NCBI GenBank assembly: GCA_024693105.1
Contig: JAILLO010000097.1
Location: 1 to 51,666 of the forward strand
Reading direction: 5' to 3'
DNA: 51,666 bases
From: Clostridia bacterium
GTDB lineage: Bacteria > Bacillota > Clostridia > Peptostreptococcales > Anaerovoracaceae
The notes under the pieces are model-generated. The model was given only the letters and a program-made list of their open reading frames with translations, ran no database searches and was not told the origin of the DNA. Shown piece after piece: positions 35,438-43,160 of the stretch. The translations under genes were made by a program, and so were the position numbers. The stretch's first letter is position 1. Each line of letters starts with the position of its first letter.

Positions 35438-35643
35438 TTACAGGCCGGAAAACGCGCTGCGGCAAAAAAAATATGCCTGCGGCGGTCACAGAACAGAAGA
35501 TTTAGCAAGATAATCGAATAATTAACGAAAACACGCCGAAAATACAGCAAATTAGTGAAGAAAATTTTTCAAAATGCCCGAGGGCGTTCAAATCACTGGT
35601 TTTTAAAAAAACGCAAAAGAGTTAGTAGTTCGTGAAAAAACGC
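35438..35643. other. Intergenic stretch upstream of the preT promoter
   Basis: About 200 AT-rich bases without a gene. It contains ACAGCAAATTAGT (35544-35556), identical to 31513-31525 upstream of the hydrolase. I see no strong terminator after the 34322 gene here. Confidence 0.4.
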
Positions 35644-35671
35644 TTGCATTTTATTGTAATTATGTTAGAAT
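35644..35671 (+). promoter_or_regulatory. Promoter of the preT-preA operon
   Basis: TTGCAT (35644-35649), 16-bp spacer and TAGAAT (35666-35671) with TGT before it (extended -10). The start should be near 35678, giving a leader of about 88 bases. Confidence 0.6.
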
Positions 35672-35680
35672 AGATGTGCA

Positions 35681-35694
35681 TGTAACTGGTTTCA
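35681..35694. promoter_or_regulatory. LacI-family/cre-like operator at the preT transcription start
   Basis: TGTAACTGGTTTCA fits the catabolite-responsive-element consensus TGWAANCGNTNWCA at all but one fixed position and is an imperfect palindrome. Lying just downstream of the predicted start, it would act as a roadblock or repression site for CcpA or for the LacI-type protein encoded at 33294. Confidence 0.45.
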
Positions 35695-35765
35695 TCCATT
35701 TACTGTAAATTGCTATCTATGTGTTTGGTATGAATTTAAAACTATATAAAGAGGAGGAATTTGAA

Positions 35766-37013
35766 TTGAGTAAAGTAGTAAAAGCTAAGTACACTTCTGA
35801 AGCTGTTCCTGCGTTCACACACAGAACTGCTATGGAAGAAGCTGCAAGATGTCTGCTGTGCCATGATGCACCATGCAGCCAGGGTTGCCCTGCCGGCACA
35901 AACCCTGCAAAGTTTATCAGATCCATTAGATTCAGAAACGTAAAGGGTGCTGCTGAGACTATCAGAGAAAACAACGTTCTGGGTGGAAGCTGTGCAAGAG
36001 TCTGTCCTTATGACAGACTTTGTGAAGAAGCATGCTCAAGATGCGGAATCGACAAGCCAATCGAAATCGGAAGACTTCAGAGATACGCTATCGAGCAGGA
36101 AAAGCTCTTCAACATGAAGACTCTTGTAGCTCCTGCAAAGAAGCTGAATGCTTCAGTTGCTTGCGTTGGTGCAGGTCCTGCTTCACTGGCATGTGCAGCA
36201 GAACTGGCAAAGGCAGGTTACAATGTAACTATCTTTGACAGAGAAAAGAAGGCAGGCGGAGTTCTGACTTATGGAATCGTTCCTACAAGACTTCCACAGG
36301 ATGTTGTAGACCACGATATCGCACAGGTTGAAGGACTTGGTGTTAAGTTTGTACTTGGTAAGGAAGTAAAGAAGGCTGATTTAGATGCTTTCGACGCTAT
36401 CTTCGTAGGTACAGGTCTTTGGGCAAAGAAGCTTCCTGATATTAAGGGAACAGATCTTAAGGGCGTTTACGCTGCTATCGATTACCTTAAGGAAGCAAGA
36501 GAAAAGAAGGCTGAAATGGGTAAGAAGGTTGTAGTTGTAGGTGGCGGAGACGTTACTGTTGACTGCGCTGTTACCGCAAAGCTTTTAGGCGCTGAAGACG
36601 TTAAGATCGTTTACAGAAGAACTCTTGAAGAAGCTCCTGGAAACATGACTGAATTCCAGTATGCTCTTTCACTCGGAATTGGCATTACAACTAACATGGC
36701 TCCTGCAGAGGTAGTAGGAAGTGGAAAAGTTGAAGCTGCTAAGTTCACAGGAAGAGACGGAAAGTCCGCTCTCACATTAGACTGTGACACTATCGTATTC
36801 GCTATCGGCCAGGGTGCTGAAACTGTTGATTTTGCAGATGTTGCAACAGGTGAAAAAAACCTCGTTAAGGCAGAAGCAGGTGCAGTTAAGGGCAACGTAT
36901 TTGCAGCCGGAGATATCGTTAACGGCGGCAAGACTGTTGTTGAAGCAGTTGCAGGCGGTAAGGAAGCAGCAGTTTCCATTATGGCTTACCTCGAAAAGAA
37001 AGGAGTGAAATAG
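35766..37013 (+). CDS. preT: NAD(P)-dependent dihydropyrimidine dehydrogenase subunit PreT (GltD-like)
   Basis: 415 residues from the TTG at 35766 (MSKVVKAKYTSEAVP), 8 bases after AGGAGG; the upstream in-frame ATG at 35721 has no ribosome-binding site. The N-terminal domain carries two [4Fe-4S] motifs (CLLCHDAPCSQGCP and CARVCPYDRLCEEAC). Then come an FAD site (VGAGPASLACAAELAKAG, about residue 127) and an NAD(P) site (VVVGGGDVTVDCA). It passes electrons from NAD(P)H to the PreA partner, which reduces uracil or thymine to the 5,6-dihydro form. preA starts 2 bases after the stop. AGA-rich codons imply strong expression. Confidence 0.88.
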   Translation: MSKVVKAKYTSEAVPAFTHRTAMEEAARCLLCHDAPCSQGCPAGTNPAKFIRSIRFRNVKGAAETIRENNVLGGSCARVCPYDRLCEEACSRCGIDKPIEIGRLQRYAIEQEKLFNMKTLVAPAKKLNASVACVGAGPASLACAAELAKAGYNVTIFDREKKAGGVLTYGIVPTRLPQDVVDHDIAQVEGLGVKFVLGKEVKKADLDAFDAIFVGTGLWAKKLPDIKGTDLKGVYAAIDYLKEAREKKAEMGKKVVVVGGGDVTVDCAVTAKLLGAEDVKIVYRRTLEEAPGNMTEFQYALSLGIGITTNMAPAEVVGSGKVEAAKFTGRDGKSALTLDCDTIVFAIGQGAETVDFADVATGEKNLVKAEAGAVKGNVFAAGDIVNGGKTVVEAVAGGKEAAVSIMAYLEKKGVK

Positions 37014-37015
37014 AA

Positions 37016-38296
37016 ATGGCAGTTAAGAAAGATTTATCAATCAAATATTTAGGCGTTAATTGTTTGAACCCGTTCTTCCTTTCATCATCACCGGTAGGCA
37101 GCAACTATGAAATGGTTGCCAAGTGTTTTGAAACAGGTTGGGGCGGCGTATTCTACAAGACAGTAGGTATCTTCGTTGCTGACGAATGTTCACCTAGATT
37201 TGACCAGACAAACAAAGAAGGTTTACCATGGGTTGGTTTCAAGAACATGGAACAGATTTCCGACAAGCCGACAGAAGTAAACTTCAACAATATGAGAAAG
37301 TTAAAGGAAGATTATCCTGATCACGTTATGGTAGCATCCATCATGGGTTCAAACCCTGAAGAATGGAAGCAGCTTACTGAAATGGCTGTTCAGTGCGGTG
37401 CAGACCTTATGGAAGGTAACTTCTCCTGCCCACAGATGACTTCCCACGACATGGGTTCTGATGTTGGTACAAACAATGACCTGCTCAGACTTTATTCCAA
37501 GACAGTTACAGATACTGCAAAAGAAATGCAGAAGAAGGGACATAAGTATGTTCCGTTCATCGCAAAGATGACTCCAAACTGCAAGAACATGGAAGAGCAT
37601 GCTATCGCTGCTATCGAAGGTGGAGCTGATTCCGTATCCGCAATCAACACTATTAAGTCCATCACAAATATCAGCTTTGAAAACAACACAGGTATGCCTG
37701 TAGTTGACGGCAAGTCCTCCATTTCCGGTTACTCCGGAGCTGCAGTAAAGCCTATCGCTCTCAGATTCATCACTCAGATGCTCAAGCATGAAAAGCTTAA
37801 GGATCTTGAAATCTCCGGTATCGGTGGTATCGAAACTTGGAGAGACGCTGCTGAATTCCTTATGTTAGGATGCAGAAACGTTCAGGTTACTACAGCTATC
37901 ATGCAGTATGGTTACAGAATCGTTGAAGATATGTGCGATGGTCTTATGCACTTCATGGATGAAAGAGGATACAACAAGTTAGATGATTTCATCGGCAAGG
38001 CTCTTCCAAACATCATCCCTGCAGAAGAACTGAACAGAGATTACAAGCTTCTCCCACACTTTGACGAAGACAAGTGCCTCGGATGCGGAAGATGTTACAT
38101 CTCCTGCTACGATGCAGCTCACCAGGCTATTGACTGGGATGTTGAAAAGAGAAGACCTGTTCTCAATGACAACTGCGTTGGCTGCCACCTCTGCATGAAC
38201 GTTTGCCCAGTTGCAATGTGCATCACTCCGGGCGAAATCAAGTGGAAGGAAGGAAGAAAGCACGTAGACATCAACTACAGAAAGAACTACGAATAG
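37016..38296 (+). CDS. preA: Dihydropyrimidine dehydrogenase catalytic subunit PreA
   Basis: 426 residues. TIM-barrel FMN domain beginning LSIKYLGVNCLNPFFLSSSP, with the catalytic cysteine in NFSCPQM (about residue 139), the SAINTIKS loop and GIGGIETWRDAAEF for FMN phosphate. A C-terminal ferredoxin domain has CLGCGRCYISC and CVGCHLCMNVCP. It reduces uracil/thymine (or works in reverse) together with PreT. AAAGGAGTG precedes the ATG. In the full reductive pathway a dihydropyrimidinase and a beta-ureidopropionase follow; only a candidate for the latter (31873) is present here. Followed by a strong terminator. Confidence 0.92.
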   Translation: MAVKKDLSIKYLGVNCLNPFFLSSSPVGSNYEMVAKCFETGWGGVFYKTVGIFVADECSPRFDQTNKEGLPWVGFKNMEQISDKPTEVNFNNMRKLKEDYPDHVMVASIMGSNPEEWKQLTEMAVQCGADLMEGNFSCPQMTSHDMGSDVGTNNDLLRLYSKTVTDTAKEMQKKGHKYVPFIAKMTPNCKNMEEHAIAAIEGGADSVSAINTIKSITNISFENNTGMPVVDGKSSISGYSGAAVKPIALRFITQMLKHEKLKDLEISGIGGIETWRDAAEFLMLGCRNVQVTTAIMQYGYRIVEDMCDGLMHFMDERGYNKLDDFIGKALPNIIPAEELNRDYKLLPHFDEDKCLGCGRCYISCYDAAHQAIDWDVEKRRPVLNDNCVGCHLCMNVCPVAMCITPGEIKWKEGRKHVDINYRKNYE

Positions 38297-38319
38297 AATC
38301 AGATTCTTTTATAAGTTAT

Positions 38320-38357
38320 CCCCTTTCGGTTTTTCCGAAAGGGGTTTCTTTTTTTAT
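38320..38357 (+). terminator. Terminator of preT-preA
   Basis: CCCCTTTCGG pairs with CCGAAAGGGG (38320-38329 with 38335-38344, loop TTTTT), then TTTCTTTTTTT. Confidence 0.93.
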
Positions 38358-38392
38358 AATCGTCCGTTTTTGGATTTTTCAGATTTCTTTGA

Positions 38393-38421
38393 TTGCAAGA
38401 GCTTTGCGTATACGATATAAT
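38393..38421 (+). promoter_or_regulatory. Promoter of the beta-CASP hydrolase gene
   Basis: TTGCAA (38393-38398), 17-bp spacer and a perfect TATAAT (38416-38421), 62 bases before the ATG. Confidence 0.6.
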
Positions 38422-38482
38422 TTACATATAATGCAAATTAATTGTTTCAGTTTAATTATCAGCTTTTGGGGAGGGAGAAGAT

Positions 38483-40192
38483 ATGAAAATTCAGTTTTGC
38501 GGAGCAGCTTCAGGCGTAACAGGTTCATGCCATCTTATAACTACGGAAAAATACAAGGTTCTGCTTGATTGCGGACAGTTTCAGGGAGGTAAGACGGAAG
38601 AAAAAAAGAATTATGAACCTTTTCCCTTCAATCCTGCGGAAATTGACTGCGTTATCCTTAGTCATGCACATATAGACCATTGCGGAAGGATTCCGCTTCT
38701 GACCAAATACGGTTTTAACGGAAAAATTTACTGTACAGACGCTACAGCCGATCTTGTTGAGGTTATGCTCAAGGACAGCGGTTATATTCATGAGAAGGAA
38801 GCCGAATGGAAGAACAGAAAGGCAGAGCGTGCCGGCAAACCAAAGGTAGAGCCTCTTTATACATACAATGACGCTCTTGATTCGCTGAAGTTCATTACAC
38901 CTGTTTTGTACAATCAGCTTATTCAGATCAACGATGACATGAAGATTGTCTTCAACGACGCGGGTCATATACTCGGTTCGGCAATTACAGAGCTTTGGGT
39001 GGCAGAAAACGACAACGTATCTAAGATTGTTTTCACAGGTGACCTTGGAATGACCGAGAGACCTATTTTGCGCAACCCTACGCTTATCAAGAAGGCTGAT
39101 TATGTCATAATGGAGACGACCTACGGAAACAGGCTTCATGAAGAAAATTCGACGAGCATTAAAAGACTTATCGATATAGTTGCCAAAACCGCAAAGCGCG
39201 GCGGTACAACGGTAATTCCTTCTTTTGCGGTGGGAAGAACGCAGGAACTGATTTATCAGTTCAACAGATTTTATGAGGAAAACACAGAGTACAAGGATAT
39301 TCTTGACAAGCTGACGGTATACATCGACAGCCCGATGGCAACGACCGCCACCGAGGTTTTCAGAAGAAATGCCCAGGTGTTTGATGATGAAACAAGAGAA
39401 TATATAGTAAACGGAAACAACCCTCTTGATTTTCCTAATCTTAAATTCACAAGGACAAGCGACGAATCGCGTATGCTGAATTTTGACCCGAACCCGAAGG
39501 TTATTATTTCGGCAAGCGGTATGTGTGAAGCAGGACGTATCAGGCATCATCTCAAGCACAATCTCTGGAATGCAAAAAACAGTATTGTCTTTGTCGGATA
39601 TCAGGCGGAAGGTACGCTTGGAAAGCTTCTTGTCAACGGAACAGACAAGGTAACGCTGTTTGGAGAAGAAATCAGTGTGAACGCGGAAATACACAACCTT
39701 GAAGGCTTTTCCGGACATGCGGATATGGACGGACTGCTTTCATGGCTCGGAGGTCTGCAAAAGGAGCCTAAGCATATTTTCCTTGTTCACGGTGAAGAAC
39801 AGGCAAAGCTTGATTTTGCGGCAACAGTTAAGGAAAGACTCGGATTTGAAACTATTCCGATCCTGCAGCCTTCCGAATATGTGCTTGAAAAGGATGAGGT
39901 TGTTACAATCGAGCAGGCACGTGCATCAGAGTTTGATGATGAAACGCTTGACGGTATCAGGACGCGTATTTCGGATATTCACGATGTTCTGGAAAATATT
40001 CTTTACAATACTCACTTGCGTGTCGGAAGCGAAGCTTCGGTTGAAAGGCTTTCCGAAATTAACAATATTGTGATTGCGCTTGAAAAGGACTGTATCAATC
40101 TAGGATCGGCAGTTACGCTTGAAGATGACAACAATATCGAAGAGGGAACCCTGCCACCGTTACCGGAATCAGCAGCACAGCCAAAGGCCTGA
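38483..40192 (+). CDS. Metallo-beta-lactamase/beta-CASP family RNA-processing hydrolase
   Basis: 569 residues. MBL motif HAHIDH (61-66) preceded by DCGQFQGG, GDLG metal motif, a beta-CASP domain (about 185-400: IPSFAVGRTQELIYQ, YIDSPMA, ISASGMCEAGRIRHHL) and the C-terminal GFSGHADMDGLLSWL and LVHGE motifs. It belongs to the YSH1/mRNA-3'-processing exonuclease type (COG1236-like), without the KH domains of archaeal CPSF. It likely cleaves or trims RNA in the cytoplasm. GGGGAGGGAG precedes the ATG. The frame ends with SAAQPKA and TGA at 40190; immediately after, in the +1 frame, a long acidic repeat runs to the terminator, so the C-terminus may once have been, or may sometimes be, longer. Confidence 0.9.
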   Translation: MKIQFCGAASGVTGSCHLITTEKYKVLLDCGQFQGGKTEEKKNYEPFPFNPAEIDCVILSHAHIDHCGRIPLLTKYGFNGKIYCTDATADLVEVMLKDSGYIHEKEAEWKNRKAERAGKPKVEPLYTYNDALDSLKFITPVLYNQLIQINDDMKIVFNDAGHILGSAITELWVAENDNVSKIVFTGDLGMTERPILRNPTLIKKADYVIMETTYGNRLHEENSTSIKRLIDIVAKTAKRGGTTVIPSFAVGRTQELIYQFNRFYEENTEYKDILDKLTVYIDSPMATTATEVFRRNAQVFDDETREYIVNGNNPLDFPNLKFTRTSDESRMLNFDPNPKVIISASGMCEAGRIRHHLKHNLWNAKNSIVFVGYQAEGTLGKLLVNGTDKVTLFGEEISVNAEIHNLEGFSGHADMDGLLSWLGGLQKEPKHIFLVHGEEQAKLDFAATVKERLGFETIPILQPSEYVLEKDEVVTIEQARASEFDDETLDGIRTRISDIHDVLENILYNTHLRVGSEASVERLSEINNIVIALEKDCINLGSAVTLEDDNNIEEGTLPPLPESAAQPKA

Positions 40193-40481
40193 TTCAGACC
40201 CTGACCCGGACGCAGACGCAGACGCAGCCCCGGACGCAGACGCAGACACAGACCCGGACGCAGACCCGGACGCGGACCCGGACGCAGACGCAGACACAGA
40301 CCCGGACGCAGACGCAGACGCAGCCCCGGACGCAGACGCAGACCCGGACCCGGACGCAGACGCAGACTCTGACACGGCCGCAGACGCAGGCTCTGACCCG
40401 GCCGCAGGCGCAGACTCTGACACGGCCGCGGACACAGACGCAGGCCGGCTGAACGGCTATGAAAAACAAATAAAAGGATAA
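40193..40481 (+). repeat. Hexanucleotide (GACGCA/GACCCG) repeat coding an acidic Asp-Ala/Asp-Pro tail in the +1 frame of the preceding gene
   Basis: About 40 copies of a GAC-NNN hexamer (mostly GACGCA, GACCCG, GACACA) run from about 40196 to 40445 at far higher GC than the surroundings. A 45-base block at 40203 recurs exactly at 40299, a 96-base higher-order step. In the frame +1 to the beta-CASP gene it reads as Asp alternating with Ala, Pro, Thr or Ser, then [11 protein letters not shown] and a TAA at 40479. The terminator stem begins at the next base. No ribosome-binding site or plausible start precedes it, so it looks like the gene's own C-terminal tail lost by, or reached by, a +1 frameshift at 40188-40192. 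Confidence 0.8.
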
Positions 40482-40522
40482 AAAAGGACTGAATCCCGCA
40501 TTGGGCGGGATTCGGTCCTTTT
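40482..40522. terminator. Bidirectional terminator between the beta-CASP locus and niaR
   Basis: An 18-bp stem (40482-40499 with 40505-40522, one G-U pair) with A/T ends in both directions. It serves the plus-strand gene and, 18 bases past its stop, the minus-strand niaR. Confidence 0.92.
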
Positions 40523-40539
40523 GCCTTTTGTATGGAAAT

Positions 40540-41073
40540 TTAACTGAATACTACATTGATCTTTTTTAGCTCGGAGCATATAAGATTGAAGTTTTCTTCG
40601 TTCCTGCAACCTATATGGTGTATGTGGACACCGCCTGTAAGTGAACACAGCGGCTGACTCCTGTTTTCTTCAAGATTCTGAATGAAAAGGGTGATATCGT
40701 ATCTCGAACTGAGATTGAGAATACCGGTCAGCTGACCGTAAACACTGTGCTCAATTACTACATCAAGAACTGTTCCTCCGAAATCAATGATGGTGTTAAG
40801 CTCATCTGTCAGCTGCTCCTGCGTATGTCTGCAGGCAACAGTTCCGACATAACCGTATTTTTCGGAAAGCTTTTCGGCGGCCTCAAGAAGATATCCACGC
40901 GGCGTTGAGAGTATATTTGTGCCGGAAACGCGTATAAGAGCGATGTCGCCGACAATTACCTGCCTGCTGACACCGAGCATCGATGCAAGAGACGAAGCAC
41001 TGACAGGTTCTGCCGAGTCTTTTAAATGTTCGACTATTCTTTTGCGTCTGTTGGCCGGTGAAAGATTAATCAT
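40540..41073 (-). CDS. niaR: Niacin-responsive transcriptional repressor NiaR (HTH + 3H domain)
   Basis: 177 residues from the ATG at 41073 ([17 protein letters not shown]), chosen because GGGAGGC lies about 7 bases upstream; the longer frame is unlikely. The N-terminal winged helix ([24 protein letters not shown]) is followed by a 3H domain with the expected histidines: RHTQ, EHSVYG and GGVHIHH. NiaR binds DNA when nicotinic acid is present and represses NAD synthesis and niacin uptake genes. It is divergent from a PTS_EIIC_2-type membrane protein, and the 212-base gap holds promoters for both plus a palindromic operator over the transporter's -35 box. Confidence 0.9.
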   Translation of the reverse strand: MINLSPANRRKRIVEHLKDSAEPVSASSLASMLGVSRQVIVGDIALIRVSGTNILSTPRGYLLEAAEKLSEKYGYVGTVACRHTQEQLTDELNTIIDFGGTVLDVVIEHSVYGQLTGILNLSSRYDITLFIQNLEENRSQPLCSLTGGVHIHHIGCRNEENFNLICSELKKINVVFS

Positions 41074-41105
41074 GTTTATGCCTCCCGAATTTTTCATATG
41101 CCAAA

Positions 41106-41134
41106 AGTATATCACAGCATTCGGCGGCGGTCAA
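41106..41134 (-). promoter_or_regulatory. Promoter of niaR
   Basis: On the minus strand, TTGACC (41129-41134), 17-bp spacer and TATACT (41106-41111), giving a leader of about 25 bases. An ACAGGTGACAG sequence (41138-41148) just upstream resembles half of the operator at 41161. Confidence 0.65.
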
Positions 41135-41160
41135 TTTACAGGTGACAGAAATAATATTGA

Positions 41161-41178
41161 CAGGTGTCTTGACACATG
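41161..41178. promoter_or_regulatory. Candidate NiaR operator over the EIIC-like gene's -35 box
   Basis: CAGGTGTC-TT-GACACATG is an 18-bp palindrome with one mismatched position. The TTGACA -35 box (41169-41174) lies inside it, so bound repressor would block polymerase. Its placement between divergent niaR and its neighbour, and its resemblance to the palindromes described for NiaR as I recall them, support the assignment. Confidence 0.6.
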
Positions 41179-41197
41179 AAAAGATATCTGCTACACT
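41169..41197 (+). promoter_or_regulatory. Promoter of the EIIC-like membrane protein gene
   Basis: TTGACA (41169-41174), 17-bp spacer and TACACT (41192-41197) with TGC before it. The leader is about 80 bases. Confidence 0.65.
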
Positions 41198-41284
41198 GTG
41201 TGAGACATGCGAAAAGAATGCTGCAAAGCCTTCATACAGCGGCAGTAATTTTGCAGCGGCAGAAAAGGAAAACGAGGTAGCAAA

Positions 41285-42325
41285 ATGGAAAAATTTAAAA
41301 ATTTCCTGAAGAGAAAAGACATTGAGTTCAGCGTGAAAAGATATCTTCAGGACGCTCTTTCGGCAATGGCGCTGGGGCTTTTTGCCTCACTTTTGATAGG
41401 TCTTATCATAAAAACCATCGGAGAGCAGGCGGCGAATCTTGTGGGCGAATCCGCAGTGACGGGTTTCCTGATTGAATCCGGTCAGACGGCAATGGGGCTG
41501 ATGGGTGCGGCAGTCGGAGTGGCTGTTGCATGGGGGCTTAAATCTCCTCCGTTCGTTTTGTTTTCAAGTGCAATTACAGGCATGATGGGTGCGGCCCTTG
41601 GAGGACCTGCCGGTGCTTTTCTTGCAACGGCGCTCGGAGCCGAATTCGGAAAAGCTGTTTCAAAGGAAACAAAGGTTGACCTTATTGTAACGCCGGCAGT
41701 CACTATTCTTGTGGGACAGCTTGCGGCAATTGCGTTCGGTCCTGCTGTAAATGCGCTGATGGTCGGTCTTGGCAAAATTATAATGACGGCAACAGAGATG
41801 CAGCCGTTTGTCTTTGGAATTATCGTATCTGTTATCGTGGGACTTGCGCTGACAGCACCGATTTCAAGTGCTGCGCTTTGCATAATGCTCGATCTTTCGG
41901 GCCTTGCGGCAGGTGCGGCAACTGCAGGCTGCTGTGCTCAGATGATAGGCTTTGCTGTAATAAGCTATCGTGACAACGGTGTCGGCGGCCTTGTGGCGCA
42001 GGGCATAGGCACATCGATGCTTCAGATTTCGAATATTATAAAGAATCCATGGATTCTTGTTCCGCCGACACTTGCCGCAGCAATTACAGGCCCTGTGTCA
42101 ACCGTTATTTTCGGTATGACAAACATACCTGCAGGTGCGGGAATGGGAACATCGGGTCTGGTCGGACAAATCGGTACTCTTACCGACATGGGATTTTCGG
42201 GAACGGTATTTGCCGAGATAGCTTTAGTGCATATAGTACTTCCTGCCCTGCTTTCGGTAATTATCGACAGGGTTCTCAGGAAGGCCGGAAAAATACATGA
42301 CGGTGACTATAAGCTGAGTCTGTAA
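41285..42325 (+). CDS. PTS_EIIC_2-type membrane protein, candidate NiaR-controlled transporter
   Basis: 346 residues, very hydrophobic, about 9-10 membrane segments, rich in Gly/Ala (MGAALGGPAGAFLATALGAE, SAALCIMLDLSGLAAGAA, NIPAGAGMGTSGLVGQ). It resembles the stand-alone phosphotransferase IIC-like family (PF13303 type). It carries no IIA or IIB phosphorylation domain and no PTS gene is near, so sugar phosphorylation is doubtful. The divergent NiaR regulator and its operator suggest a niacin, nicotinamide or related pyridine substrate; this is inference from context only. CGAGGTAG precedes the ATG. Single-gene transcript ending at a shared hairpin. Confidence 0.78.
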   Translation: MEKFKNFLKRKDIEFSVKRYLQDALSAMALGLFASLLIGLIIKTIGEQAANLVGESAVTGFLIESGQTAMGLMGAAVGVAVAWGLKSPPFVLFSSAITGMMGAALGGPAGAFLATALGAEFGKAVSKETKVDLIVTPAVTILVGQLAAIAFGPAVNALMVGLGKIIMTATEMQPFVFGIIVSVIVGLALTAPISSAALCIMLDLSGLAAGAATAGCCAQMIGFAVISYRDNGVGGLVAQGIGTSMLQISNIIKNPWILVPPTLAAAITGPVSTVIFGMTNIPAGAGMGTSGLVGQIGTLTDMGFSGTVFAEIALVHIVLPALLSVIIDRVLRKAGKIHDGDYKLSL

Positions 42326-42373
42326 AGAAGTCGACGAAATGTACACACAAACTTTGTTGAATATGTGTTAAAA

Positions 42374-42407
42374 ATTCAGCCCGTGAAGATTGCTTCGCGG
42401 GCTGAAT
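42374..42407. terminator. Shared hairpin between convergent genes
   Basis: ATTCAGCCCG pairs with CGGGCTGAAT, extended inside by GAAG/CTTC. It lies between the convergent EIIC-like and hemolysin III genes. The T-runs are short on both strands, so efficiency is uncertain. Confidence 0.6.
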
Positions 42408-42456
42408 GAATATAAGATATGTAAATAGCCGGGTTTCCGGCCTTTGCCGTATAATG

Positions 42457-43095
42457 TCAGGCTGTATAATTGTAAAGCATAATGTAGTGCAGGAACGATC
42501 CGGCAATTACAAAGAGATGAAATATCTCATGGAAGCCGAAGCCTTTTGGTAAATTCGGCTTTTTTAATGCGTAGCACAATGCTCCGACAGTATACATAAG
42601 ACCGCCTGCGGCAAGCAGAATGATGCCTCCGGTCGGAATTGCGAAGAAAAACGAAGGGTCGAAAACAATTCCCCAGCCCATCAGAACATAAAGCGAAGTG
42701 TAAAGCCAGCGTGGCGCATGAAGCCAGAATACCTTGATAATTATCCCAAGAAGCGTAATTCCCCAGAAAATGCAGAGGAAAAGAGGTATTCTTTCGGGAC
42801 TCATAAATTTCAGTATAAGAGGGGTATAGCTTCCCGAAATCAAGACAAATATCATGGCATGGTCAAGCTTTCTGACGCGTTCAATCACTTCGTCCGACGC
42901 TTTTACAAAGTGATAGGAGCAGCTTGTTGCATACAGGGCAAGCATACAGAAAGCGAAAACCAGGAGTCCGCAAAGCCCGTCGCCGCCGCGGAGCATTATT
43001 ACGATTATGCCAATGACCGAAAGACAGGCTCCGATAAAATGAGTGTAACTGCTTAGCGGGTCGCGTGCCCGTTGAAAAAAATTATAAAAAAACAT
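42457..43095 (-). CDS. Hemolysin III family (PAQR-type) membrane protein
   Basis: 212 residues from the ATG at 43095 (MFFYNFFQRARDPLS), 7 bases after GGGAGG; the TTG start five codons upstream overlaps that site and is rejected. Seven membrane segments. Family motifs: SxxxH in TSCSYHF, KLDHAMIFVLISGSYTP, and HxxxH in GFHEIFHLFVIAG; these polar residues form a metal-dependent site in the PAQR superfamily. The role in bacteria is poorly known (membrane lipid homeostasis in some). True cytolysin activity should not be assumed from the name. Confidence 0.92.
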   Translation of the reverse strand: MFFYNFFQRARDPLSSYTHFIGACLSVIGIIVIMLRGGDGLCGLLVFAFCMLALYATSCSYHFVKASDEVIERVRKLDHAMIFVLISGSYTPLILKFMSPERIPLFLCIFWGITLLGIIIKVFWLHAPRWLYTSLYVLMGWGIVFDPSFFFAIPTGGIILLAAGGLMYTVGALCYALKKPNLPKGFGFHEIFHLFVIAGSFLHYIMLYNYTA

Positions 43096-43160
43096 TATCA
43101 GCCTCCCCAATTCAGTAAATTATTTGCAGCAGAAAAGGTCTAACCGCTGCCTGCAATCTA

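Noticed and set aside
38525-39718. 397-codon minus-strand frame opposite the beta-CASP gene
   Set aside because: Long but entirely antisense to a conserved enzyme; its sequence is Cys/Val/Arg-rich in the way antisense frames often are.
40169-40469. Minus-strand Ser-Ala and Val-Cys repeat frames
   Set aside because: Any frame through the hexamer repeat stays open; there is no start signal, and the terminator arrangement favours the plus-strand frame.
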